Assembly (NCBI GenBank): GCA_030765625.1
Contig: JAVCCF010000009.1
Span: forward strand, 1 to 42,249
DNA from: Candidatus Tenebribacter burtonii
Lineage (GTDB): Bacteria; Cloacimonadota; Cloacimonadia; Cloacimonadales; TCS61
DNA: 42,249 bases
Reading direction: 5' to 3'
The position numbers and the translations under genes are program-made. Shown one piece after another: positions 30,069 to 38,407 of this stretch. Every line of letters starts with the position of its first letter. The stretch's first letter is position 1. The notes below the pieces were generated by a model. It searched no databases. It was not told the origin of the DNA and saw only the letters and a program-made list of their open reading frames with translations.

Positions 30069-30207
30069 CTTTCGCAATGGTCAAAAAAAAAATCTTGCGA
30101 ATGATTATGTATATTTCAACCATTGCGAAGGTCAAAAAAAAAGACCATTAGACAAGCAAGAGAAATCCGGCATCGTTTGCTTCTCAAGCCGATGCATCAT
30201 TCGCAAG
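30069..30207. repeat. Cluster of interleaved inverted repeats downstream of the parA module
   Basis: TTCGCAATGGT (30071-30081)/ACCATTGCGAA (30119-30129), perfect. CTTGCGAATGAT (30094-30105)/ATCATTCGCAAG (30196-30207), perfect. GGTCAAAAAAA occurs twice. Confidence 0.75.
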
Positions 30208-30257
30208 GTATTCTTAATTAAATGGTTTCTAATATTTTTTAAAATAAAACTAAAACA

Positions 30258-30548
30258 TTATAAAGAATATTTTTTGCTAATAAAGTCTGAGATGATCTGG
30301 TCGAAAAGATCTTCTAATTTGGTTTTATTTAGAATTGCATGAATTTTTAAAGTATTATAATTCTCCTCATTCATCCGAATATTAACTTTTTTCCAAGCTG
30401 ATTTATTTTGTTCGAGGTTTTTTGAATTATTTAATTTTTGAATTGAAGTGTTTTCTGATGTTTTTACTTTTTCTTCTTTGGATAAATTATCTTGGTTTGG
30501 AACATAATGGTTGAATAGACCTTTTTTATTAATAATTTTTTTTGTCAT
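30258..30548 (-). CDS. Small ParG-like protein: basic/polar N-terminal tail plus ribbon-helix-helix-like C-terminus (96 aa)
   Basis: C-terminal KKVNIRMNEENYNTLKIHAILNKTKLEDLFDQIISDFISKK fits an RHH fold. The gene overlaps the 3' end of parA by 4 nt. Confidence 0.6.
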   Translation of the reverse strand: MTKKIINKKGLFNHYVPNQDNLSKEEKVKTSENTSIQKLNNSKNLEQNKSAWKKVNIRMNEENYNTLKIHAILNKTKLEDLFDQIISDFISKKYSL

Positions 30549-31282
30549 TTTTTGCTCCTGTAAACTAATTCTTTAGAAATTTTCAGATAATCCTCTGCTC
30601 CATGTGATGAAGGAGCATATTTTAAGACCGATTTGTTATAGGAAATGGACTCTGCTATAGAGACATTAGTTCTAATAGGTGTTTTAAAAAGTTTATCAGG
30701 AAATTTTTCTGCTATAATTTCTCTAACTTCTTTGCTTAAATTTGTTCTGGAATCAAATTCAGTTAAAAGAAATCCGAGAATATTTATCTTTTTATTAAAC
30801 GTTTCCTTTATTCCGTTTATAGCTTTGAAAAGTTTATTAAGTGATTTTAGGGGTGCAATCTGGCTTTTTATTGGAATAATAATGCTGTCTGCAAGAATTA
30901 AGGCATTCAGATTTAATAGACCCAGATGTGGAGGGCAATCAAGGAGAACAAAGTCATAATCGGAAATATCTTTAAATACATTAGTAAGCAAATAAGGATC
31001 ACTTTCAAGAGTTTCTTCTGCCCAATCGATTGAGGAAGGAATAATTGATAATCCTTCTTTTTCTACAATAACATCATTTATCTCTTTTTTACCGGTTAAA
31101 ATATCATAGATATCAAAACTATCTTCAGTTGGAATACCTAGGAAATCTGTCAATGATGCTTGAGGATCAAGATCAACGATAAGAACTTTCTTCTTAAGCA
31201 TGACCAATCCTGCAGCTATATTCAGAGTAGAAGTTGATTTAGCGACACCGCCTTTTTGGTTAGTTAAAGCTATGATTTTCAT
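30545..31282 (-). CDS. parA: ParA/Soj-family ATPase (short form, no N-terminal HTH)
   Basis: Deviant Walker A NQKGGVAKST; VLIVDLDPQASLTDFLG; YDFVLLDCPPHLGLLNLNALILADSIIIPIKSQ. SD AGAGG. Confidence 0.93.
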   Translation of the reverse strand: MKIIALTNQKGGVAKSTSTLNIAAGLVMLKKKVLIVDLDPQASLTDFLGIPTEDSFDIYDILTGKKEINDVIVEKEGLSIIPSSIDWAEETLESDPYLLTNVFKDISDYDFVLLDCPPHLGLLNLNALILADSIIIPIKSQIAPLKSLNKLFKAINGIKETFNKKINILGFLLTEFDSRTNLSKEVREIIAEKFPDKLFKTPIRTNVSIAESISYNKSVLKYAPSSHGAEDYLKISKELVYRSKK

Positions 31283-31456
31283 TTTTTACCTCTTTTGATA
31301 TATAATTCATAATTAAAACTACTTTGTGAGCAGAACAGGAATCAGCTTCTAATTTACAAATAACACTTTTAAGTTCTTAATGAATCTGCAAACTTAACTT
31401 ATTAATAAGAAACCTCAAATCTAAAATGTAACCCTGCTCAGAATTTATAATCTTAC

Positions 31457-31561
31457 ATCAAGTTGATAAAATAAATAGATCAAAACTACGTCAAGAAGAA
31501 AAAGAGAAAAGAAGAATATAATTTATCAAGATTTCTTGATATATAGATTTCAAGAAATCTT
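31457..31561. promoter_or_regulatory. Cluster of TCAAG-containing dyads around the parA promoter (possible operator/centromere)
   Basis: ATCAAGTTGAT (31457-31467), ATCAAGA-TT-TCTTGAT (31525-31540), and AAGATTTCTTGA (31528-31539)/TCAAGAAATCTT (31550-31561). Confidence 0.5.
31466..31494 (-). promoter_or_regulatory. Candidate promoter of the parA operon
   Basis: Minus strand TTGACG (31494-31489), 17 bp, TTTTAT (31471-31466). Confidence 0.5.
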
Positions 31562-31756
31562 TTCATTCCTCCTGATAGGATTTTTCACCCCGTTTCCAAA
31601 CACATATTTCCTTGTGAATGGTTAACATAAAAATTCTATACTCTATTCTAATTAATCGGTGCAAAATCATGAATATTGTTAGCTCTCATTTGGTAGATAC
31701 TATCCAGAGTATCAAAAACTCGTGAAAACAATTTTCAATAGATAATTTGAATTCCA

Positions 31757-31830
31757 CCTCACCTGGCATCTTCTGTGAGGAGAGGGAGGAAAGAATGATT
31801 GCTGGCATTCCCAACTCCGATTGGGAATCT
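31757..31830 (+). repeat. Dispersed intergenic repeat, copy 2
   Basis: CCTCACCTGGCATCTTCTGTGAGGAGA...CATTCCCAACTCCGATTGGGAATCT. Same orientation as copy 1. Confidence 0.8.
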
Positions 31831-31979
31831 ATTTATATTCTGATTGATAAGTTTAATATTTCAATTTTGGTTGTGTACGCATATGCAACCTGTGAACAAG
31901 AAAAAATTTCATTCCTACAATAAATTTAGGTTGCTAATAAAAGAAGATATAAATATCTGAATTAAGGGAGAATTAAAAT

Positions 31980-32573
31980 ATGAACAAAAAAGATAGGTCA
32001 CAATTGTTAGATCTTGCCAGAAGAAGCATTAAATATTATTTAGAACATGATCAATATTATAATTCAATCACTACCGAAAATAGATCTTTTCTGGAAGAAC
32101 GAGCTGTATTTGTAACTTTACATAAAGATGAAAATCTTCGAGGCTGCATAGGACAGATGCATGCGCAAATGCCACTGTATAAAGCTGTAATAAAAATGGC
32201 TGTTGCTGCTGCATTTGAAGATCCCCGTTTCCCCTCTGTTCGAGAAGAAGAATTAGAAAAAATTGAAATTGAAATTTCTGTATTGTCGCCCATGAAAAGA
32301 ATATCTAATTATAAAAAAATTCGTATGGGAACTGATGGCGTTTGGATAAAAAAAGGTTTTCGCAGTGGAGTTTATTTGCCGCAAGTAGCTGTTGATACCG
32401 GTTGGGATCGTGAGACTTTTTTAAGAAGCTTATGCTCATCTAAAGCTGGTTTACCAGCAGATGCTTACAAAGATGCAAATACTGAAATCTATATTTTCCA
32501 AGTAGAAGAATTTAGTGAGCGACATTCAACAACGAACAAAATAAAAATTAATGCTTATTCTAATTGCCCATAA
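31980..32573 (+). CDS. amrA: AMMECR1-domain protein (AmmeMemoRadiSam system protein A-like)
   Basis: Family hallmark LRGCIGQM...MAVAAAFEDPRFPSVREEELEKIEIEISVLSP...GVWIKKGFRSGVYLPQVAVDTGWDRETFLRSLCSSKAGLP. Confidence 0.9.
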   Translation: MNKKDRSQLLDLARRSIKYYLEHDQYYNSITTENRSFLEERAVFVTLHKDENLRGCIGQMHAQMPLYKAVIKMAVAAAFEDPRFPSVREEELEKIEIEISVLSPMKRISNYKKIRMGTDGVWIKKGFRSGVYLPQVAVDTGWDRETFLRSLCSSKAGLPADAYKDANTEIYIFQVEEFSERHSTTNKIKINAYSNCP

Positions 32574-32618
32574 TGGATTCTCCTGTTCCAAAAGAAAATT
32601 TTCTGTAGCGACTGTAGT

Positions 32619-32637
32619 GACAGATCATTGATCTGTC
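32619..32637. repeat. Perfect 19-bp palindromic element
   Basis: GACAGATCA-T-TGATCTGTC. Confidence 0.8.
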
Positions 32638-32737
32638 GGAGAATAGGCTTAATAATATTCTGCCACTATAAAGAAAAATTCAAATTATCATTCTGTACTT
32701 GCCTGTTGGACCGAAGTTGAGCGGAAGTCGAATGCAG

Positions 32738-32804
32738 GTTCTAAATCCTAGATTTGATCAGATTCCCGTTTCCAAATCAAGTTTAGAACAAGCTTCACGG
32801 GAAT
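32738..32804. repeat. Intergenic element with overlapping inverted repeats (pseudoknot-capable)
   Basis: GTTCTAAA (738-745)/TTTAGAAC (782-789); GATTTG (751-756)/CAAATC (773-778); ATTCCCGT (762-769)/ACGGGAAT (797-804); offsets relative to 32000. Confidence 0.65.
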
Positions 32805-32869
32805 GACAAATAGAAAAATTTGTTTCTGTTTTTTTTGTAAGTATAATTTATCAATGAGTTAAGATTTTA

Positions 32870-32903
32870 AAAAAACAAAGACCCCGAAAAATCAAGGGTC
32901 TTC
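32870..32903 (-). terminator. Rho-independent terminator of the PDZ gene
   Basis: Minus strand AAGACCC-TTGATTTTTCG-GGGTCTT followed by TGTTTTTTT. Confidence 0.85.
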
Positions 32904-32932
32904 TCTTTTGCTAATAACCTTTAGAGAGGATA

Positions 32933-34204
32933 TTAGAGTTCGTCATTTGTGTTTAATATTTCAATATTCAAATCGATATTTTTCATCTCTTCTTTTACTT
33001 TGTTAAGATCATCTCTAACATCATCCAGATCTTCAAGATCAATATGTTTGATCATCTTTATTTTTTCAAATTCATCATGAAAGTCATCGAGGTCTTCAAT
33101 ACTTTTCTCTACACCATCTATCATAATCTTAATCTCACCATCATCAATTGTAACCTCAATATTTTTTTCAGATTTGCTATAATCTCTCTCTCCAATGTTA
33201 ACGGTAATATTTTGTACTTTTCCATCTCTTTCAATTGTGAGGATAAGCTCATCCCCAATTTCTTTGTCTTTTATTGCTTCTCCAATCTCCAGATCTTTTT
33301 CATTTTCTACTGCAATTATGATATCACCATCTTTCAATCCGGCTTTTTCGGCTGGAGATCCTTCAATTACTTCTGTGATTATAGTTTCTATTGTTACTTC
33401 CTCTTCACCATCTTGTATAGTTACTTGCTTGTTTAAATTCAATTGCACACCAATCCACTTATCATTGCCAGGAAGATCATATTGGTAGAATAGGACATTT
33501 TCCGGTGTGTTGAATAAATCAAATGAACCGTCTTTTCCAGAGAAAAAGTAATTTAATTTATCTTCCTTTTCACCCAGAATAATATCGATTTTTTTATTCT
33601 TTTTTCCTCGCAGAATTCCGAGGGTTATTTTGTCTTCCGGTTTGTAATTTTTCAACATTTTCAACAATTGATCTACAGTAAATATCTTTTCATCAGCAAA
33701 GGTTAGAAGCACATCTTCATTTTTCAATCCAGCTTTATCAGCAGGAGAATCTTCCACAACTTCACTGATCATTATTCCAAAAGATTTTTCCAATTTGAAT
33801 TTCTTTTTTGTGTTATCATCCAAATCTTCCAGGAACACACCCATATAGGTTCTTTTTGGAACTTTCTGTATTTTTCTTTCTTCTAAAACCAAGAAACAAA
33901 TATCAGTGCTTTCTCCTCTTTTAAATGTGATTTTAATCCTCTGCTCAGGTTCAAAGAAAGAGAGCATTTTCTTTACTTGATCTATAGTATATATTTTATC
34001 TCCATCGATCATTAAAAGTATATCACCTGCTATTAATCCGGCTTTTGTTGCTGGACTTTCTTCACTAACTTTTTTTATCAGAACACCATATTGTTCTTTT
34101 GAATTTTCACTTAAAACTACTCCCATTCTAACTTTGGATTTTGCGAATAACGGAATACTAATCAACATCGTACTAATTAATGTAATTACTATTGCTTTTT
34201 TCAT
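32933..34204 (-). CDS. Exported protein with three PDZ domains and an acidic C-terminal tail, no protease domain
   Basis: Signal peptide MKKAIVITLISTMLISIPLFA. Three PDZ repeats (KKVSEESPATKAGLIAGDILLMIDG; SEVVEDSPADKAGLKNEDVLLTFAD; TEVIEGSPAEKAGLKDGDIIIAVEN). Confidence 0.9.
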   Translation of the reverse strand: MKKAIVITLISTMLISIPLFAKSKVRMGVVLSENSKEQYGVLIKKVSEESPATKAGLIAGDILLMIDGDKIYTIDQVKKMLSFFEPEQRIKITFKRGESTDICFLVLEERKIQKVPKRTYMGVFLEDLDDNTKKKFKLEKSFGIMISEVVEDSPADKAGLKNEDVLLTFADEKIFTVDQLLKMLKNYKPEDKITLGILRGKKNKKIDIILGEKEDKLNYFFSGKDGSFDLFNTPENVLFYQYDLPGNDKWIGVQLNLNKQVTIQDGEEEVTIETIITEVIEGSPAEKAGLKDGDIIIAVENEKDLEIGEAIKDKEIGDELILTIERDGKVQNITVNIGERDYSKSEKNIEVTIDDGEIKIMIDGVEKSIEDLDDFHDEFEKIKMIKHIDLEDLDDVRDDLNKVKEEMKNIDLNIEILNTNDEL

Positions 34205-34240
34205 TTTTCCCCCATTTGTTCTGTTATACTTCTTTATTGC

Positions 34241-34361
34241 TGGACTTCTCGTCCCGAGAAGTCCACACTGTTTGCTGTTTTCGTTTCGAAAACATTCTTT
34301 TACTTCACTATCAGATCGAAACGATCTGATAAAAACATTTGATTCAATCGAGACGATTGAA
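34241..34361. repeat. Array of four perfect palindromes with TCG-NNN-CGA cores
   Basis: TGGACTTCTCG-TCC-CGAGAAGTCCA (34241-34265); TGTTTTCG-TTT-CGAAAACA (34276-34294); TATCAGATCG-AAA-CGATCTGATA (34309-34331); TTCAATCG-AGA-CGATTGAA (34343-34361). Confidence 0.95.
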
Positions 34362-34389
34362 CCAACTATAACTATAGTAAAAGTTTCAC

Positions 34390-34884
34390 TTAAAAGCTGA
34401 CTTCACGCAGTTGCTTTTTTATCTCCGGTCGATTAAATTCAGAAATAATCATAACAGCTTTTGAATCTTTGGATACATATTTCCGAATTATGTACGTTTT
34501 ATCTTCTTTATATTTTTCAGGATCAATCTTATCTTTCAAGTTTGGATTATGGATAGATGTGTAATAAAATTTACTATTATCCTCAGCAAATTTCGTAAAA
34601 AATTCATCATCCGAATAATTTGCATTGTTAGTTTCCTGAGTAGCTACTCCTTTATTAAAAGCAACTTCATTTACTTTAGACCTGATCTCGGGAAAAATAA
34701 ATAATGAGAGAATGAATACAAACAGACCGCTTGCAAAAGCAATTGAATAGCGGAATTTTCTAATATACTTGCTTTCCCTGCTGTGATATTTTCTTACCAG
34801 TTTGTTTCTCAAAATTTGTTCAAACTGATTATTTTCAATTTTCGGCATTTCCATAGATAATAATTTATTTTCAAGATCTTTCAT
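34390..34884 (-). CDS. Single-pass membrane protein, putative anti-sigma factor
   Basis: N-terminal cytoplasmic-type helix region, one TM segment (YSIAFASGLFVFILSLFIF), C-terminal extracytoplasmic domain. Overlaps the ECF sigma gene. Start taken at the ATG after GGGAGA. Confidence 0.6.
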   Translation of the reverse strand: MKDLENKLLSMEMPKIENNQFEQILRNKLVRKYHSRESKYIRKFRYSIAFASGLFVFILSLFIFPEIRSKVNEVAFNKGVATQETNNANYSDDEFFTKFAEDNSKFYYTSIHNPNLKDKIDPEKYKEDKTYIIRKYVSKDSKAVMIISEFNRPEIKKQLREVSF

Positions 34885-35413
34885 GATCGATCTCCCTTTC
34901 AATCTTCTTTCGTAATTTTTTTAAAATTCTGTGCATTTGAACTTTTACCGTACTTTCTTTCTTTTTCAATATTTCACCGATCTCATTATAACTGAGCTTC
35001 TCGTAAAACCGTAAAGAGATAAGATTCTGTGCATCCAATTTTAACTCAACCATAAATTTTTCAACAATTGAATAATCAATTTTAATTGGTTTTCCTATCG
35101 GCAAATTCCATTCAAAATTATCATGAATCCTTTTTTCGCGTTTCCTTTCATAAAAATACTGACTTAGCTCACTTAAGGCGATACGATATAGCCATGATGA
35201 AAATCCGCAATTTCGTGAATCATAAAAACGGAAAACTGCTAACCGTTTCATCGCTTTAAAAAATACATTAGAAACGATCTCGTTACGCACAGATTCTTCT
35301 TTCACTCTATGAAATATAAAACTATTGATTCTTGGATAATATTTACTATAAAGATAATCAAACTGATTGATATCTTTTTTTGCATTGAGGATCATCTTTC
35401 TTTCTCTATCCAA
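34871..35413 (-). CDS. ECF-type RNA polymerase sigma factor
   Basis: Region 2 FDYLYSKYYPRINSFIFHRV...VFFKAMKRLAVFR; region 4 LDAQNLISLRFYEKLSYNEIGEILKKKESTVKVQMHRILKKLRKKI. Start could be TTG 35413 or ATG 35395. Confidence 0.9.
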   Translation of the reverse strand: MDRERKMILNAKKDINQFDYLYSKYYPRINSFIFHRVKEESVRNEIVSNVFFKAMKRLAVFRFYDSRNCGFSSWLYRIALSELSQYFYERKREKRIHDNFEWNLPIGKPIKIDYSIVEKFMVELKLDAQNLISLRFYEKLSYNEIGEILKKKESTVKVQMHRILKKLRKKIEREIDHERS

Positions 35414-35641
35414 ATTTAATTTCCTATTAATTTCTAATCTCTATAACACTTAATTGAATTATAGGTTACAATTTTTTTTTCTACATACATTTATAGTCAA
35501 ATAAATTATTGTTAATTGCCGGTACAATTAGAATTTATGCTTACATGAATGCGTAATAATTCAAATTCGGAAAAAAAATATTGCATGTTTTCTTTAACTT
35601 CTAATTCTTGCCAGTAATTATTAATATTGAGGAGCGAAAAA

Positions 35642-36877
35642 ATGAGACGAATTGTTATACTAATGCTAATTATCATTCCAATTTTGATTTTTGCGGAGGA
35701 ATATACTCTTGATCAATTGATTAATATTGGATTAGAAAAATCATATGATATTAAACAGGAAAATGTTAACAACTTAAATGCACGAAGTGATCTCCGGAGT
35801 AGTTGGATAGGGTTACTTCCTTCAGCACGCATTTCTGTAGAAAGTTCTAAAAAATATGACACTGGGCTGGATTGGCTAAACAATGCTTCATTTCAATTAA
35901 GCAAAAACATAAGTTTGAACGAACCGAGTTATTATAACATTAGAACTTCTATCTTTAATAAAATAAATGCCGACCTTTCTTTGGAAAGCAGAAAAAAATT
36001 GATCGCTTATACTGTATTTCTTAAATATCTAGCCGTGCTGGAATCACAGAAAAAATTGGATATTCAAAAAGAGAATTTAAAGCTTCAAATAAAAATTACC
36101 GATCAAGTACAAATTCAATTTGAGATAGGTGATAAATCAACTCTGGAATTACAACAGAGCAAAATTTCACAAATTGATTATGAAATAGCTGTGAATGAGG
36201 CAATAAATAGTCTTATGAAACTTCGAAAATCTCTTTTCAGCTATCTTAATATTGACGATGAAGGATTTGATCTTTCTACTCCAAATATTAATACAACAAT
36301 AAGAAATGCTGAGTTTAAAACAAATTATTCCCTTCAGCAAAAAGAGAATTCTTTAAAAACCAGCAAGATTTTATTATTTCAACAAAAGATGAATTTTCTA
36401 CCTTCAATCTCTATGTCATATTCATTATACCATAACGATCCAAATGATATTTATGATTTTGAGAATTATAACAGAACTAGCAATACTCTTTCACTAAACG
36501 CAAGTTACAATATCTTTAATTTATTAGAGACGAGAGAACAGTATTTTCAATTCAAAAGAAATTATGAGCTTTTAGAGATGGATCTTGAAATTACAAAAGA
36601 GAATAATGTAATAGACTTGCAGATCCTTCTCTCTGATCTTGAAACAATAAGACAATCACAAAAATTGTATGAAGATAAACTCGAACTTGCCGAGAAAAAT
36701 TTGCAAATGGCTCAGGAACATTATAAGTATGGAATGATAAGTCTGCTTGATCTTGACCGTTCTAAAATTGAATATCAGAATTCTAGAATGTCGAGCATGA
36801 GTAAGGAATTTGAGCTACTTAAAAAACAAGAAGAGATAAACTTGTTTCTCTCAAATAAAATTTTGGGAAAATGGTAA
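35642..36877 (+). CDS. TolC-family outer membrane efflux protein
   Basis: Signal peptide, then YTLDQLINIGLEKSYDIKQENVNNLNARSDLRSSWIGLLPSARISVE and the C-terminal coiled-coil repeat LAEKNLQMAQEHYKYGMISLLDLDRSKIEYQNSR. Start taken at the ATG after GAGGAG. Confidence 0.9.
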   Translation: MRRIVILMLIIIPILIFAEEYTLDQLINIGLEKSYDIKQENVNNLNARSDLRSSWIGLLPSARISVESSKKYDTGLDWLNNASFQLSKNISLNEPSYYNIRTSIFNKINADLSLESRKKLIAYTVFLKYLAVLESQKKLDIQKENLKLQIKITDQVQIQFEIGDKSTLELQQSKISQIDYEIAVNEAINSLMKLRKSLFSYLNIDDEGFDLSTPNINTTIRNAEFKTNYSLQQKENSLKTSKILLFQQKMNFLPSISMSYSLYHNDPNDIYDFENYNRTSNTLSLNASYNIFNLLETREQYFQFKRNYELLEMDLEITKENNVIDLQILLSDLETIRQSQKLYEDKLELAEKNLQMAQEHYKYGMISLLDLDRSKIEYQNSRMSSMSKEFELLKKQEEINLFLSNKILGKW

Positions 36878-37051
36878 AATTTGGAGAAGTTAGAAACATA
36901 ACTTAAACCCATAGAAGGTGGAAATATTTTTTATATTAGAAGCGGACGTGTTTAATTCATTCATATCATTTGTAATTCCTGATTTATAATTCCTAACTAA
37001 ATTATACTACATTAAGATATACAAAGTGAGTTAAAAAAAGAAAAGCTAAGT

Positions 37052-38407
37052 TTAGAATCTTAATGTAAAACTTGTCTCCACATTTGGTTCTGATTGAGCC
37101 GTGAGTGTGCCTCCGTGCATTCTTAAGATCTGTTTTGATAAACTAAGTCCAATACCGGAACCATCCGGTTTGGTTGTAAAGAAAGGCACGAAAATCTTAT
37201 CGATCACCTCTTTTAAAATTCCTTGTCCATTATCAATAACTTGCACAGCAATCCTGCCACGTTTATCCAAAAAGGCTCTTAATATTATTTTAGCATTTTC
37301 CTTGTTAGAAAGTGCATGTATAGCGTTCTTCACAAGATTAATCAATACCTGTTCGATCAATTCTTCATCGACTGTCAATTCCAAACTGGAGGGTGAAATA
37401 TCTATTACACATTCTATACCTTTCATCTTGAGGTCATTTTCCATCAACAAGTGAACATTATTGAATATTTCTTTCACTGAAATGATATTGAATTTTGGTT
37501 TTGGGATATTGGTCAGATTGCGATAAGATTCCACAAAATGGATTAACCCGGTACTTCTTCTATTAATAGTTCTGAGAGAATTCCGAATATCTATTACAGT
37601 TTCATCATCAATCATCTGAGGCTTGTTATCCGTTGTATCAATATCTTTTAAAAGCTCATTTATTGTTGAAGAAAGTGATGCAATAGGAGTAATAGAATTC
37701 ATTATTTCATGTGTTAGCACTTGAATAAGTTTTTGCCAGGCTGCCATCTCCTGCTCTTCCAATTCAGATTGAATATTTTGGATTGAAACTAGAATAATGC
37801 GTTGCATTCTAATCTTGAATTCAGTAGCATAGATTGCCAGTTGTAACATCATATCGTTATCAATAACCTGCACAAGAATTCGCTCACCGGATTTCATATT
37901 TTTCATTTTTATTACAAGCTCAGAACTGTAACTTTCCAATTCACTTATATTCTTTAACTTATTGATCTGAAATAATTTTTTAGCACTATTATTGATCATT
38001 TCCACTGAACCGTCTTTTTGAAAAGCGATAAGACTTATTCCAATATGCTGGATTACATTCTGCAAGTAATGAAAGTGTTCTTCCTTTTCTGTTCGGATCT
38101 TCTGAAAATCTGATATCACATCATTAAAGGCACCTTTCATTTCATCATAAGCAGTCCCCAAACCTTCCAGTTTAAAACTACGTGAAAAATCGGCATACCG
38201 AATTGATTCTAAAAAGCTTGTTAGATACCTATTAGTTTTTTGAACATATCTGATCAAATCAAGGGTTCGAAAAATTATCAAAACTCCAAGCAGAATCGGT
38301 GTTACATTGAATCCAAATCTAAAAATTGAAATGAACACAGCCATGATCATAATAATGATCAGTATTATGCGAACAACAATATTAACTTTAAAATTTCTAT
38401 AAAGCAT
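37052..38407 (-). CDS. Membrane sensor histidine kinase (NtrY/NtrB-like)
   Basis: Two N-terminal TMs, PAS-like region, H-box VLTHEIMNSITPIASLSS, N-box NLVKNAIHAL, G-boxes DNGQGI and GSGIGLSLSKQILRMHGG. Confidence 0.93.
   Translation of the reverse strand: MLYRNFKVNIVVRIILIIIMIMAVFISIFRFGFNVTPILLGVLIIFRTLDLIRYVQKTNRYLTSFLESIRYADFSRSFKLEGLGTAYDEMKGAFNDVISDFQKIRTEKEEHFHYLQNVIQHIGISLIAFQKDGSVEMINNSAKKLFQINKLKNISELESYSSELVIKMKNMKSGERILVQVIDNDMMLQLAIYATEFKIRMQRIILVSIQNIQSELEEQEMAAWQKLIQVLTHEIMNSITPIASLSSTINELLKDIDTTDNKPQMIDDETVIDIRNSLRTINRRSTGLIHFVESYRNLTNIPKPKFNIISVKEIFNNVHLLMENDLKMKGIECVIDISPSSLELTVDEELIEQVLINLVKNAIHALSNKENAKIILRAFLDKRGRIAVQVIDNGQGILKEVIDKIFVPFFTTKPDGSGIGLSLSKQILRMHGGTLTAQSEPNVETSFTLRF

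Noticed and set aside
30069-30207. Inverted repeats as a simple rho-independent terminator of the parA module
   Set aside because: The poly-A runs lie inside loops, arms are far apart and pairs interlock, which does not fit a stem followed by a U-tract.
31980-32573. AMMECR1 protein as part of a full AmmeMemoRadiSam locus
   Set aside because: No Memo-like or radical SAM partner gene is adjacent in this window. Only the A component is present.
34241-34361. Palindrome array as a CRISPR array
   Set aside because: Arms differ between units, spacers are only 10-14 nt, and there are no cas genes in the window. Only the short core is conserved.
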